A stretch of DNA of 64,000 bases from Rhizobium sp. P32RR-XVIII (GTDB lineage Bacteria; Pseudomonadota; Alphaproteobacteria; Rhizobiales; Rhizobiaceae): positions 62,001 to 126,000 of the forward strand of contig NZ_JABAIH010000001.1 in assembly GCF_012641395.1 (NCBI RefSeq). Reading direction: 5' to 3'. Made by a program: the position numbers and the translations under genes. The notes under the pieces are model-generated. The model was not told where the DNA came from. It was given only the letters and a program-made list of their open reading frames with translations, and ran no database searches. Below are positions 28,280-37,307 of this stretch, in pieces (the stretch's first letter is position 1; each line of letters opens with the position of its first letter).

Positions 28280-28879
28280 TTAGTGCACTTCCTTCAGGAA
28301 CTCGTTGATCACATCAAGGATCTTGCGCTCCGCCTCTTCAAGCGAGCCGCTGTTGTCCAGTTCCGTCACGTTGTAGTCGCCGCGTACGGTCAGCGGGCCG
28401 CGCGCCAGGCGAGCCATGATGTCCTCATGAGTCTCGCGGCCGCGAGTCTCGAGACGGGCAGCCAGAACGTCCGGCCGGGCCGTCACGTTGATGACCTTAA
28501 GCCGCGGGAAAACGGCCTTGAAGTGGTGAAGTGCAGAGCGGGAGCCATTGGCGATCACCAGATGGCCCTTGCCGAGCGCAACGGAAACCTCCGCGGGAAT
28601 GCCGTATTTCAAGCCGTGCGCTTCCCACCATACGGCAAAGCTGCCGGATTGCTCCATCGAGGCGAACCCGGCATCGGAAACGGAGAGATGGTCCTCGCCG
28701 CCCGCGCCGCCGTCTCGGGTGATGACGCGGCGGACGAAGTGGACCTCGGCGCGGCCGGAAAAATGCTTGGCCGCCAGCGCCATCAGCGTGTCCTTGCCGG
28801 CGCCGCTCGGCCCGACGACGACAACCATGATGCCGTGTTCGGTGCCGGGTACTGCGTGGGGTTCATGCGAGGGGATCAT
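28280..28879 (-). CDS. phnN: Ribose 1,5-bisphosphate phosphokinase PhnN
   Basis: Phosphorylates ribose 1,5-bisphosphate to PRPP, returning the ribose from C-P lyase breakdown to nucleotide metabolism. The 199 residues are a guanylate-kinase-like P-loop enzyme (VVVVGPSGAGKDTLM, P-loop at about residues 22-31). The start overlaps the phnM stop by 4 bases (ATGA), so the two are translationally coupled. Confidence 0.92.
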   Translation of the reverse strand: MIPSHEPHAVPGTEHGIMVVVVGPSGAGKDTLMALAAKHFSGRAEVHFVRRVITRDGGAGGEDHLSVSDAGFASMEQSGSFAVWWEAHGLKYGIPAEVSVALGKGHLVIANGSRSALHHFKAVFPRLKVINVTARPDVLAARLETRGRETHEDIMARLARGPLTVRGDYNVTELDNSGSLEEAERKILDVINEFLKEVH

Positions 28880-30015
28880 GCGACCCGGCGTCCTTCACGC
28901 CACACCGAACGGGTAACCGGCACACCTTCATCGCGGAAAACGCGGACCAGATCGGCGCGCAGGCCGGTCTCGATACGGCCACGATCGTTGAGGCTCACGG
29001 TGCGCGCCGGCGTTGCCGTCACCATGGCGATCGCCTTCGGCAGCGAGATCGCCTCGACTTCGTCGGCGAGAATGAAGGGTGCGTACAGCAGGCTGAGCGG
29101 CACGTAGTCGGAGGAGAGCACGTCGAGCACACCGCGCTCGGCGAGATCGCGGGCGGCGATATTGCCGGAATGCGACTTGCCGCGAACGATGTTCGGGGCG
29201 CCCATCAGCACGCTCATGCCATGTTCGTGCGACGCCTTGGCGGCATCGAAACTCGTCGGGAACTCCGCAAGCCGCACGCCGTTTTCGATCGCCTCGTCGA
29301 CATGGGCAAGCGTTGCGTCATCGTGGCTCGCAACGGTTATCCCGCGCTCCTTGCAGACGTTTGCAATCGCGGTGCGGTGCGGAGTCGAATTGCGTGCCGA
29401 TTCGCCGAGGCGCTTCTCGATGAAGCGCGCGAACTGTTCGTCCGAAAGGCCGCGCTTCTTCTGGTAGTAGAAGATGTACTGGTCCATGGTCTGGAACTGG
29501 CGTTGGCCCGGCGCATGGTCCATCAGCGATACGAGGCGGACATAGGGATCGTTTTCGAAGTCGACGAAATGTTCCAGCACGTTATCGGCCGAAACCTCGC
29601 AGCGCAGGTGGATCAGGTGTTCAGCGCGAAGCCGGCCTTGCTGCTCGGCCTTCTGAATGGCGTCGGCCATGTCGCGCATTTCGCCATGCTCGAAACCGCC
29701 GTCTTCGTCCGCGCCCATGCGCAGGCAGTCGAAGACCGTGGTGATGCCTGATGTGACGATCTGGGCGTCGTGGGCCTGGATGGCAGCCGTCTTGTTCCAG
29801 CGCAGGCCCGGGCGGGGCGAATAATGGCCTTCCAGGTGGTCGGTATGAAGCTCGACAAGGCCGGGGATCAGGTAATCGCCTTCGAAATCCTCTCCGATTG
29901 CCGAAGTGCCTTCAGAAATATCGGCAATCTTGCCGTCGCGGATCAAAAGCGAGCCGTCGACGATCTCGTCCTCAAGGACGATGCGTGCGTTGGAAAGGAC
30001 AGTCTCTCTGGTCAT
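28876..30015 (-). CDS. phnM: Alpha-D-ribose 1-methylphosphonate 5-triphosphate diphosphatase PhnM
   Basis: Removes pyrophosphate from the ribosyl triphosphate phosphonate made by PhnGHI(L), giving the PhnJ substrate. The 379-residue amidohydrolase has the metal-binding H-T-D-H-L-E-G-H segment (PGLVELHTDHLEGHYSPRPG), and the later SSDYVPLSLLYAPF motif. The ATG at 30015 is preferred to a TTG at 30030. It overlaps phnN and starts just inside the DUF1045 gene's end region (12 bases before its stop). Confidence 0.93.
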   Translation of the reverse strand: MTRETVLSNARIVLEDEIVDGSLLIRDGKIADISEGTSAIGEDFEGDYLIPGLVELHTDHLEGHYSPRPGLRWNKTAAIQAHDAQIVTSGITTVFDCLRMGADEDGGFEHGEMRDMADAIQKAEQQGRLRAEHLIHLRCEVSADNVLEHFVDFENDPYVRLVSLMDHAPGQRQFQTMDQYIFYYQKKRGLSDEQFARFIEKRLGESARNSTPHRTAIANVCKERGITVASHDDATLAHVDEAIENGVRLAEFPTSFDAAKASHEHGMSVLMGAPNIVRGKSHSGNIAARDLAERGVLDVLSSDYVPLSLLYAPFILADEVEAISLPKAIAMVTATPARTVSLNDRGRIETGLRADLVRVFRDEGVPVTRSVWREGRRVA

Positions 30016-30026
30016 ATCGTCGACTT

Positions 30027-30722
30027 TCAACGTTCGGCGCCGGCAAGCGGCAGCCAGGAATGAATTTCAAACGGCCCGCCCCGCTCTTCCTCGGTGAAGA
30101 CCGTAAGGCTGGAAATGGAAAGCGGCCGGCCCGTGAAGGCGGCAAAACGTCTTTCCAGGATCGATCTCATCAGCGTCGAGCGCTCTTCCGGTACCTGCCC
30201 CGTCAGCGTCATGTGGAAACCGAAGTCCTCCATAACATAGGGATAACCCCACCGCATGAGGTTGGCGCGCTGGCTTTCCGTCAACTTTTCCGGATTCCTC
30301 CTGGCAATGTCGGCTTCGGAAAGGGATGCTCGAAACGGCTCGAACGATTTTACCACGCTTGCAGCGAAATCCTGAAGCGGCGTATGCAGATAACCCGGGA
30401 CGAGCGCAAAGAACCGGCCGAGCTGACCGAGGACGAGTTCAGGAATTTCAAACGCCGGCGTGCGGGCGGCGAAATCTTCGACGACAGCCATGAAATCTTT
30501 TTCGGTCACCGACGAGGCAAGTGCAAAAGGGGCCTTGATCGTCGCATGAAAGCCGTAGCGGCGCGGGTCCGCCGTCAGCTCGAACTGTTCTGCGGCTGGC
30601 ATCCCTTCTTCTTCAGAAGCCGGATAAGTTTGGCCGGTAAATGCATCGCGACCGAGCCAGATCGAAGCCGCACCGGTCAGGGGATCGTCCTTCGGCGGCG
30701 TGAAATAGAGTGCGTAACGCAA
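30027..30722 (-). CDS. DUF1045 phosphonate-operon protein (2H phosphoesterase-like)
   Basis: A 231-residue protein of the DUF1045 family found in C-P lyase operons. It has two H-x-T/S-type motifs, GFHATIKAPF and GFHMTLTGQ, the signature of 2H phosphoesterases, so cleavage of a cyclic ribose phosphate intermediate is plausible but unproven. The start appears to be TTG at 30722 (MRYALYFTPP) with AGGAC 6-7 bases upstream; no ATG fits. It lies 131 bases after the second phnE. Confidence 0.8.
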   Translation of the reverse strand: MRYALYFTPPKDDPLTGAASIWLGRDAFTGQTYPASEEEGMPAAEQFELTADPRRYGFHATIKAPFALASSVTEKDFMAVVEDFAARTPAFEIPELVLGQLGRFFALVPGYLHTPLQDFAASVVKSFEPFRASLSEADIARRNPEKLTESQRANLMRWGYPYVMEDFGFHMTLTGQVPEERSTLMRSILERRFAAFTGRPLSISSLTVFTEEERGGPFEIHSWLPLAGAER

Positions 30723-30853
30723 GGTCTTGTCCTGAAAATATGTTCAAGTCGGGAGCCGCAATGTCAGCGATTTGGCAGCGCCCCGCAAGCAGGTTCCCGG
30801 CTAAAAGATTTCCATGACAGAATGATGATGGCGCGGTGGCGGCAACATCTTTT

Positions 30854-32194
30854 TTAAGGCGTCTTCGTGCCCATCAGACGGTGGCGGAGTGCATTCGAAG
30901 CGCCATCGAACAGGAAGATGACGATCAGGATGAGGATGACCATGTAGGCGACGTTTTCCCAGTTGGCGTTGGTGCGCATCGCTTCCCAGAGCTTGAGACC
31001 GATGCCACCGGCGCCGACTGCGCCAATGATCGTCGCGCCACGCACATTCGATTCCCACTGGTAGAGCGTCTGGCTGACGATGACAGGGATGATCTGCGGG
31101 ACAACGCCGTAGCGGTGCTCCAGCACAGTGGAGGCCCCGGTCGAGCGCACGCCTTCGCGCGGCTTGTTGTCGATGTTTTCGAGGCCTTCGGAGTAGAGCT
31201 TGCCGAGCGTGCCGGTCTCCGTGAGGAAGATCGCACCACTGCCGGCAAGTGGCCCGGGACCAAAGGCACGGGTCAGGAAGAGCGCCCAGATCAACATGTC
31301 GACCGAGCGCAGGAAGTCGAAGAAGCGCTTCAGAACCTGATTGAGCGCGCGGCTTGGCGTGATGTTGCGTGCTGCGAGGAAGGCAAGCGGGAAGGCTGCT
31401 ACAGCACCAAGCAGGGTGCCCAGAAACGCCATGACGATGGTCTGGAAGAGCTTGGTCCAGACGTCGCCGTGCTGCCATGCACTGTTGTTCCAGATGTTGT
31501 CGAAGGCGAGTGACAGGTTGGACTGGTCGGGATCGATCCGCGGACCGGAAACGATGAGGCTGATCACCTCGCTCGCCGGCTTGTCGAAGAAGGGTGAGTG
31601 GGTGTCGAACACAAAGTTCGCCCAACCGAGGAAGCGTTTGCGAACCTTCACGCGGTCCGCCGAGATGCTGACATCACCGGCAAACCCCAGGTCTGCAAGC
31701 ACGTTGTCATCATAGACCGTCATCCATGACGGGATCTCTCCTTCGACCTTCAGAGCACCACCGGTAAAGTCGACCGGAACGGTGATCCCGTGTGCCGCGA
31801 TGATCGTCTGGGTCTTGGAGATCGTGACCGTACGATTGGTGCCGCTGACAGAAACGGTAAGGCTGCCGTCTGGATTGTTCACGACCCAATCGGGATGCGG
31901 ATCGTCGCCAAGCGGCGAGAAGCGCGGGTATTTGATGGTGATCTTGTCGCCGGAAATGCGGAATTCCGGCTGAACATCGTAGCTCACCCACTGGCTGAGG
32001 TAGATCCCGACACGCTCCCAATGCGCTTCGGCGATCATCTTCGGCAGGTCAAAGAACCAGACCGCATAGATACTGTAGAGCAGTGCTCCGATGAAAAGCA
32101 TCAAGCCGCCGAAACGTTGCCGGAAGGAGCGATGGAGATACTCCGGATACCGCGTTTCGATCTCGTGCATACGGTTTGCGTCGATCACCGTCAT
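30854..32194 (-). CDS. phnE: Phosphonate ABC transporter permease PhnE with large periplasmic insert
   Basis: Membrane subunit of the PhnCDE importer. Of 446 residues, the first transmembrane segment is at about 31-52, followed by about 160 soluble residues (YPRFSPLGDDPHPDWVVNN ... ) before the standard permease core with the EAA-type loop GATIIGAVGAGGIGLKLWE near the C-terminus. The insert is absent from the shorter neighbour phnE and matches the long permease of rhizobial PhoCDET systems. The ATG at 32194 has GAGG upstream; the previous gene ends 7 bases earlier. Confidence 0.9.
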   Translation of the reverse strand: MTVIDANRMHEIETRYPEYLHRSFRQRFGGLMLFIGALLYSIYAVWFFDLPKMIAEAHWERVGIYLSQWVSYDVQPEFRISGDKITIKYPRFSPLGDDPHPDWVVNNPDGSLTVSVSGTNRTVTISKTQTIIAAHGITVPVDFTGGALKVEGEIPSWMTVYDDNVLADLGFAGDVSISADRVKVRKRFLGWANFVFDTHSPFFDKPASEVISLIVSGPRIDPDQSNLSLAFDNIWNNSAWQHGDVWTKLFQTIVMAFLGTLLGAVAAFPLAFLAARNITPSRALNQVLKRFFDFLRSVDMLIWALFLTRAFGPGPLAGSGAIFLTETGTLGKLYSEGLENIDNKPREGVRSTGASTVLEHRYGVVPQIIPVIVSQTLYQWESNVRGATIIGAVGAGGIGLKLWEAMRTNANWENVAYMVILILIVIFLFDGASNALRHRLMGTKTP

Positions 32195-32201
32195 GGCAGC
32201 C

Positions 32202-33173
32202 TCAATGTTGCAGGAGGAAAGCATGCTCGCCGACGAGACGGCGGCGGAGCCAGGCGGAGAACTGGTCGACGGCGACGATGGTCACGAAGAGCAGCAGAAC
32301 GAGAGCGACGGTCTTTGCGCCGAAACCGCGCGAGATCGAGAGTTTCAGCTCCTCGCCGATACCACCGCCGCCAACGGCGCCGATGATCGTCGAGGCGCGC
32401 ACATTGATCTCGAGGCGCAGCAGCGCATAGGAGGCGAAGTTCGGCATGACCTGGGGCATGGCACCGAAGCGCACGCGCTCGAACCAGTTGGCGCCTACCG
32501 CCTTCATGCCTTCGTCCGGCTTCATGTCGATGTTCTCGACGACTTCGTAGAAGAGTTTTCCGAGCGCACCGATCGTGTGCAGGCTGACCGCAATGATGGC
32601 CGAGATCGAACCGATCGAAAGGATTGCCGCGAAAAGACCGGCGATGACGATTTCCGGAAAGGCGCGCAGGAATTCCATGACGCGCTTGGTCGCGATGCGC
32701 GGCAGCCAGGAGGGCGTCATGTTGCGTGCGGCGATGAAGCTAAGCGGCGTGGCGAAAATGAATCCGATCAGCGTGGAAACGAGAGCGACGTTGATCGTGG
32801 TGATCATCAGCTCGAAGTATTCGGGAATATAGAAGTCGCCCCAGACATAGACACGACCTTTGGCGAAGTTGAATTCCTCGCCACCCTTGTCGTTGGGGCT
32901 CGCAATATCGAAAAGCGCACGCCAGACATCGTCCCAGTCCTTCGGGATCAGCCAGTTCAGGAAGTCGAAGAGATGCGGTAGGCGCTCGAAGAAATGCCCG
33001 GCATTGCTCTCGTCGGCAAAGCGGACGGAGGCCACGAAGGCGACGAACAGAACGAGCAGGCCGAGACCCGTGTAGAGACGGCGGCGCGCCACCATCTTGC
33101 TCCAGGCGTCGCCGATGTCCTTGGCGCTTGGTTGAGCGCCTCGCATGTCGGAATGGGGATCGGCAAAGGTCAT
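32202..33173 (-). CDS. phnE: Phosphonate ABC transporter permease PhnE
   Basis: A 323-residue permease with about six transmembrane segments and the conserved EAA-type loop ASTIIGAVGGGGIGEELKL near the C-terminus. It probably forms a heterodimer with the longer PhnE encoded directly downstream. It lies 68 bases after phnD in the phnC-phnD-phnE-phnE order of Sinorhizobium phoCDET, which carries both phosphate and phosphonates. Confidence 0.92.
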   Translation of the reverse strand: MTFADPHSDMRGAQPSAKDIGDAWSKMVARRRLYTGLGLLVLFVAFVASVRFADESNAGHFFERLPHLFDFLNWLIPKDWDDVWRALFDIASPNDKGGEEFNFAKGRVYVWGDFYIPEYFELMITTINVALVSTLIGFIFATPLSFIAARNMTPSWLPRIATKRVMEFLRAFPEIVIAGLFAAILSIGSISAIIAVSLHTIGALGKLFYEVVENIDMKPDEGMKAVGANWFERVRFGAMPQVMPNFASYALLRLEINVRASTIIGAVGGGGIGEELKLSISRGFGAKTVALVLLLFVTIVAVDQFSAWLRRRLVGEHAFLLQH

Positions 33174-33241
33174 GGCATCTTCCGCTCGCTCGCAAGAAAA
33201 AGGGCGGCCACGACTGGCCGCCCCGCGTTCATACTGGTCGA

Positions 33242-34147
33242 TCAGCCGCCGATGGCAGCCTTACGAACGTCGATAACAGCGTTATAGAAGTCCGGAGTAA
33301 CCTTGGAATAACCCTTGAAGTCGCCGCCTTCGAGAGCGGAGAAGCACTTGGCATCCTTTTCCGGAAGCTTCAGGAAGAAGTCCGTGAGCTTGGTCTGCCA
33401 TTCAGCGCCGAGAGCGTTGCGAACGACGAGTGGGCCGTTCGGGATCAGCGGCGAACGCCATACTTCAACCAGCTTGTTCGGGTCGACAGCGCCCTTGTCG
33501 ACTTCCTTGCGGAACGTGCCGGAGGTGTAGCCGTCCATGAAGTCGCCGAGGCCCGAGGAGTCATCGACCGCAACGTCGACCTTGCCGTCATAAGCGGCGA
33601 GCAGATTGTTTTCGTGACCGCCGTTGAACTGCGTGGAGGCGAAGAACTTGTCGTTCGGCTCGCCCGTGGTCTTCGGGATCTGCGTCAGCGGAACGAGGTA
33701 ACCCGAGGTGGAGTCCGGATCGGCGTAGCCAAGCTTCTTGCCCTTGGCGTCCTGGATGGTCTTGATGCCGGAGGACTTCAGGGCGAGACCGATCGAGTAG
33801 TAGCCGGTCGAACCGTCAGCCTGCTGGGTGGTCAGGATCGGGGTAACGGCGTTCGGGTCCTTAATGGCGACGGCCGCATAGCCGGAAGCGCCGAGTTCGG
33901 CGAAGTCGAGCGTGCCGCCGAGCAGGCCCTGGATGACGCCGTCATAGTCGGCGGCCGGGAACAGCGACACCTTCTCGAAGCCGAATTCCTGCTTCAGGTG
34001 ATCGGCAAGGCAGGCATAGTTGCGCAGGCGATCGGTTTCGTTTTCCCCGCCGAGAATGCCGACGCGGAATTCCTTGAGGTCCGCAGCAGCGGCAGAGCCG
34101 GCAAGCGCCAGAAGCGCCGTGGCGGCAAAGAGTGCTTTCTTCAACAT
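33242..34147 (-). CDS. phnD: Phosphonate ABC transporter substrate-binding protein PhnD
   Basis: Periplasmic binding protein of 301 residues. The signal peptide is about 1-21 (MLKKALFAATALLALAGSAAAA). The mature part has the PhnD ligand-pocket features: GILGGENETDRLRNY, the LGASGYAAVA strand-loop and DSTSGYLVPL, where Ser/Thr/Gly bind the phosphonate group. A GACCGG-tatt-CCGGTC hairpin sits between phnC and phnD upstream of its GGAGAG binding site. Confidence 0.93.
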   Translation of the reverse strand: MLKKALFAATALLALAGSAAAADLKEFRVGILGGENETDRLRNYACLADHLKQEFGFEKVSLFPAADYDGVIQGLLGGTLDFAELGASGYAAVAIKDPNAVTPILTTQQADGSTGYYSIGLALKSSGIKTIQDAKGKKLGYADPDSTSGYLVPLTQIPKTTGEPNDKFFASTQFNGGHENNLLAAYDGKVDVAVDDSSGLGDFMDGYTSGTFRKEVDKGAVDPNKLVEVWRSPLIPNGPLVVRNALGAEWQTKLTDFFLKLPEKDAKCFSALEGGDFKGYSKVTPDFYNAVIDVRKAAIGG

Positions 34148-34162
34148 TGGTCTCTCCTGATT

Positions 34163-34178
34163 GACCGGTATTCCGGTC
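34163..34178 (-). promoter_or_regulatory. Hairpin in the phnC-phnD intercistronic region
   Basis: GACCGG (34163-34168) pairs with CCGGTC (34173-34178) around TATT, just before the phnD ribosome binding site. It could protect the phnD message from 3'-5' decay so that the binding protein is made in excess, as seen in many ABC import operons. The role is inferred. Confidence 0.4.
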
Positions 34179-34237
34179 GTCTTGCTGTTACGAAGAAGTG
34201 TGCCCTTGACGCGGGCGCTCGATCGCGGCCGTCCCGT

Positions 34238-35086
34238 TCAGAGACCGGCCAGCGCCAGCGGTTGCAGGCCGGCGGATGCTTGAGCCGCGGCAGCCGCGGG
34301 AATATTGATCGATGTCGAGGTCATGGTTTCATCGATGCCGGCGCCGTCCTTGTCGGTGCCGTAGATTTCTTTGACGGCAGCCGCCGTCAGCTCCGAAGGC
34401 TTGCCGTCGAAAACGACGCGCCCGGCCGCCATGCCGACGATGCGCTCGCAGTAGTTGCGCGCCGTATCGAGCGTATGCAGGTTGGTGACGACGGTGATGC
34501 CTTCGCGCTCGTTGATGTCGCGCAGCGCATCCATGACGATCTTGGCGTTCAGCGGATCAAGGGAGGCGATCGGCTCGTCGGCGAGCACCATCTTTGGGTT
34601 CTGCATCAAGGCGCGTGCGATCGCTACGCGCTGCTGCTGGCCACCGGAGAGCGTCCCGGCCGTCTGCAGCGCGGTCTGCTCGATCCCAAGGCGTTCCAGG
34701 GCGGCAATCGCGTGAATGCGCTCCTCGCGGCTGAAGATATTCAAGAGGCTCAGCATCGTCGGGCGATGATTGAGGCGGCCGAGCATGACGTTGGTAAGAA
34801 CGTCGAGGCGCGGAACCAGATTGAACTGCTGGAAGATCATCGCGCAGTCGCGCTGCCAGTGGCGCAAAGCCTGCCCGCGAAGAGCAGAAACCTCGACACC
34901 GGCGAAGTGAATGGAGCCGGATGTCGGCTGCTGCAGGCGGTTGATCATACGCAGGAGGGTAGATTTGCCGGCGCCCGAGCGTCCGATGACGCCGACCATC
35001 TGCCCCTGAGGAATTGCCAGTGTCACGGAGTCGACAGCAGTCTTGTTACCAAAGCGGCGGGTGACATCCTTCAGCTCGAACATCAT
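34238..35086 (-). CDS. phnC: Phosphonate ABC transporter ATP-binding protein PhnC
   Basis: The 282-residue ATPase of the importer: Walker [10 protein letters not shown], signature [15 protein letters not shown], Walker [15 protein letters not shown]-loop [12 protein letters not shown]. The start is the ATG at 35086 (MMFELKDV) because GAGGAAG lies 5-8 bases upstream; a frame to 35152 would run through the likely promoter. The C-terminus carries a short Ala-rich extension. Confidence 0.92.
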   Translation of the reverse strand: MMFELKDVTRRFGNKTAVDSVTLAIPQGQMVGVIGRSGAGKSTLLRMINRLQQPTSGSIHFAGVEVSALRGQALRHWQRDCAMIFQQFNLVPRLDVLTNVMLGRLNHRPTMLSLLNIFSREERIHAIAALERLGIEQTALQTAGTLSGGQQQRVAIARALMQNPKMVLADEPIASLDPLNAKIVMDALRDINEREGITVVTNLHTLDTARNYCERIVGMAAGRVVFDGKPSELTAAAVKEIYGTDKDGAGIDETMTSTSINIPAAAAAQASAGLQPLALAGL

Positions 35087-35145
35087 GCTCTTCCTCGCGT
35101 TTAAACCAGTGCGCCAGTGCATTAGTCCGGCTTCATGAAGCTCCA

Positions 35146-35163
35146 ATGTCACTTTTATGTAAC
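35146..35163 (+). promoter_or_regulatory. Pho-box-like direct repeat upstream of phnC
   Basis: ATGTCAC-N4-ATGTAAC, an 11-bp repeat period, with a further CTGTCAC at 35166-35172. It matches CTGTCAT-N4-CTGTCAT in five to six of seven positions per half. It is read on the plus strand although phnC is on the minus strand, so orientation is opposite to the usual arrangement and the call is less certain than the site before phnG. Confidence 0.4.
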
Positions 35164-35193
35164 TGCTGTCACAATTGGCTTGATCGGAAGGTT

Positions 35194-35811
35194 TCAGTTG
35201 CTGTGCCGGCTAAGGAAATCCTCGGCCGAAAGCGTCCGGAAGTCATCGAGCACGGTGCGCAGCTTCGAATGCTCCCAATCCCACCAGGCAAGCCTGTCCA
35301 TCCGCTCGCCGATTTCCTTGGGAAAGCGCTCGCGAATGAGCTTTGCAGGGACGCCGCCGACGATCGAATAGGGTGCAACATCCTTGGAGACGACCGCACC
35401 TGCGCCGATCACTGCGCCGTTGCCGACAGTGACGCCAGGCAGGATCGTGACCCCATGGCCAATCCAGACGTCATGGCCGATAACCACCCGGTTTGAGCGC
35501 CGCCATGCGAAGAAATCGGTGTCCATGTCGGCGTCCGGCCAGTAGTCGGCAGCGCGATAGGTGAAATGGTGCAGCGTCGCCCGCCAGGTCGGATGATTGG
35601 TGGCATTGATGCGAACTGCAGCGGCAATGTTCACGAACTTGCCGATCGTCGCGCACCAGATCGAGCCATCCTGCATGATGTAGGAATAATCGCCGAATTC
35701 GACTTCGCTGATCCGGCAACGCTCGGAAATTTCCGTGAAACGGCCAAGCGTGGTATCGCGGACAGATGCCGTCTCATGAATATAGGGCTTTTCGCCAAGC
35801 TTCCGGCTCAT
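35194..35811 (-). CDS. Phosphonate-cluster hexapeptide acetyltransferase
   Basis: A 205-residue left-handed beta-helix transferase of the group found in C-P lyase operons. Repeats run from about residue 15 to 160, with the xenobiotic-acetyltransferase signature [21 protein letters not shown] (His at H-D-V-W-I-G-H) and [22 protein letters not shown]. It may acetylate an aminophosphonate, but the substrate is unproven. It overlaps phnL by 4 bases, so it belongs to the phnG-L transcript. Confidence 0.85.
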   Translation of the reverse strand: MSRKLGEKPYIHETASVRDTTLGRFTEISERCRISEVEFGDYSYIMQDGSIWCATIGKFVNIAAAVRINATNHPTWRATLHHFTYRAADYWPDADMDTDFFAWRRSNRVVIGHDVWIGHGVTILPGVTVGNGAVIGAGAVVSKDVAPYSIVGGVPAKLIRERFPKEIGERMDRLAWWDWEHSKLRTVLDDFRTLSAEDFLSRHSN

Positions 35812-36518
35812 GCTGCAATTGCCTTTCGCGGTGAGAACTGCTGGACGTCGAGAATGCGGTCGGCGACAGCCTCGCGCACTTCCTCGTCATGGAAGATGCC
35901 GAGCAGAGCAACGCCCGCTTCTTTTTTCTCTTTGATCATGCCGACGACGACGGCGCGGTTCTTCGCATCGAGCGAAGCGGTCGGCTCATCCAGAAGCAGG
36001 ATCGAATGATCGGTAATGAAGCCGCGGGCGATATTGACCCGCTGCTGTTCGCCGCCCGAGAAGGTCGCAGGCGGCAGTTGCCAGAGCGCTTCGGGAAGAT
36101 TCAGCTTTTCAAGCAGGGCTGCTGCCTTTTGCCGGGCGGAAGCCGCATTCTCTCCGCGAGCAAGCAGCGGTTCGGCAACGACATCGATTGCCGCAACGCG
36201 CGGCACGGTGCGCAGGAACTGGCTGACATATCCGAGCGTATGGCGGCGGACATCGATAACGGTGCGTGGATCGGCGGCCGCGAGATCAACGATACGGCCC
36301 TTATGATTGACGAGGATCTGGCCGGTATCGACGGCGTAGTTGCCGTAGATCATCTTGAGTAGCGAACTCTTGCCGATCCCCGAGGGACCGCCGAGAACGA
36401 CGCATTCGCCGGAGGCGACGGAAAAGGCGACATCGGAAACGACAGGCAGTTTGATGCCGTCGCGCAGATGCATGGTGAAGCTCTTCGAGACTTCGGAAAC
36501 GACGAGGGGCGTTGCCAT
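35808..36518 (-). CDS. phnL: C-P lyase ATP-binding protein PhnL
   Basis: A 236-residue ABC-type ATPase of the C-P lyase machine, not a transporter. Walker [15 protein letters not shown], signature [14 protein letters not shown], Walker [17 protein letters not shown]-loop FHDEEVRE. Genetic work in E. coli needs it for making the ribosyl phosphonate triphosphate. It lies 12 bases after phnK. Confidence 0.93.
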   Translation of the reverse strand: MATPLVVSEVSKSFTMHLRDGIKLPVVSDVAFSVASGECVVLGGPSGIGKSSLLKMIYGNYAVDTGQILVNHKGRIVDLAAADPRTVIDVRRHTLGYVSQFLRTVPRVAAIDVVAEPLLARGENAASARQKAAALLEKLNLPEALWQLPPATFSGGEQQRVNIARGFITDHSILLLDEPTASLDAKNRAVVVGMIKEKKEAGVALLGIFHDEEVREAVADRILDVQQFSPRKAIAA

Positions 36519-36530
36519 GATTGTTGCCTT

Positions 36531-37307
36531 TCAGACCTGAAGGATCGAAGAAACGAGAAGCTGAGTGTAGGGCTCGCGCGGATCGTCAAGCACGCGATCG
36601 GTCAGACCCTGCTCGATCACATAACCGTCCTTCATCACCATCATCCGGTGGGACAGGAGACGCGCGACGGCGAGGTCATGCGTGACGATGATCGCCGAGA
36701 GACCGAGATCGTTGACGAGACCGCGAACGAGATCGAGCAGTCGCGCCTGAACCGAGACATCGAGGCCACCGGTCGGTTCGTCCATGAAGACGAGACGCGG
36801 GCCGGTGACGAGATTGCGGGCGATCTGAAGGCGCTGGCGCATGCCGCCGGAGAAGGCGCGGGGCTGGTCGTCGATGCGCCCGGCATCGATTTCGACGCGT
36901 TCCAGCCAATCGATCGCCGTCGAGCGGATCTTGCCGTAATGCCGGTCGCCGACCGCCATCAACCGTTCGCCGACATTGGCGCCGGCCGACACCGTCATGC
37001 GCAGGCCGTCGGCCGGATTCTGATGCACGAAACCCCAATCGGTACGCATCAGGAAGCGCCGCTCGGCCTCGCTCATGTGGTAGAGATCGCGATAGTCTCC
37101 ATCACGCATGTGATATTCGACGCTGCCGGTCGTCGGCATCAGGCGGGTCGAGATGCAGTTGAGCAGCGTCGTCTTGCCGGAACCGGATTCGCCGACGATG
37201 GCGAGCACTTCGCCGGGCCAGAGCTCGAAGGAGACATTCCGGCAGCCGATACGGCTGCCATAGAACTTCGAAACGTCGTGGACCTTGAGGAGAGGGGTGT
37301 CAGTCAT
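36531..37307 (-). CDS. phnK: C-P lyase ATP-binding protein PhnK
   Basis: The 258-residue ABC-type ATPase known to dock on the PhnGHIJ core through PhnJ. Walker [14 protein letters not shown], signature FSGGMRQRLQIARNL, Walker B RLVFMDEPTGGLDVS. The ATG at 37307 overlaps the phnJ stop (ATGA) and is preceded by GGAGG, so it is preferred over an earlier in-frame start inside phnJ. Confidence 0.94.
   Translation of the reverse strand: MTDTPLLKVHDVSKFYGSRIGCRNVSFELWPGEVLAIVGESGSGKTTLLNCISTRLMPTTGSVEYHMRDGDYRDLYHMSEAERRFLMRTDWGFVHQNPADGLRMTVSAGANVGERLMAVGDRHYGKIRSTAIDWLERVEIDAGRIDDQPRAFSGGMRQRLQIARNLVTGPRLVFMDEPTGGLDVSVQARLLDLVRGLVNDLGLSAIIVTHDLAVARLLSHRMMVMKDGYVIEQGLTDRVLDDPREPYTQLLVSSILQV

Noticed and set aside
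30814-30820. Single CTGTCAT half-site before the DUF1045 gene (minus strand)
   Set aside because: The second half-site expected 11 bases away is not convincing, so not called a Pho box.
33128-35104. A 658-codon open frame antisense to phnD and phnC
   Set aside because: Shadow frame spanning two well-identified genes and their gap.
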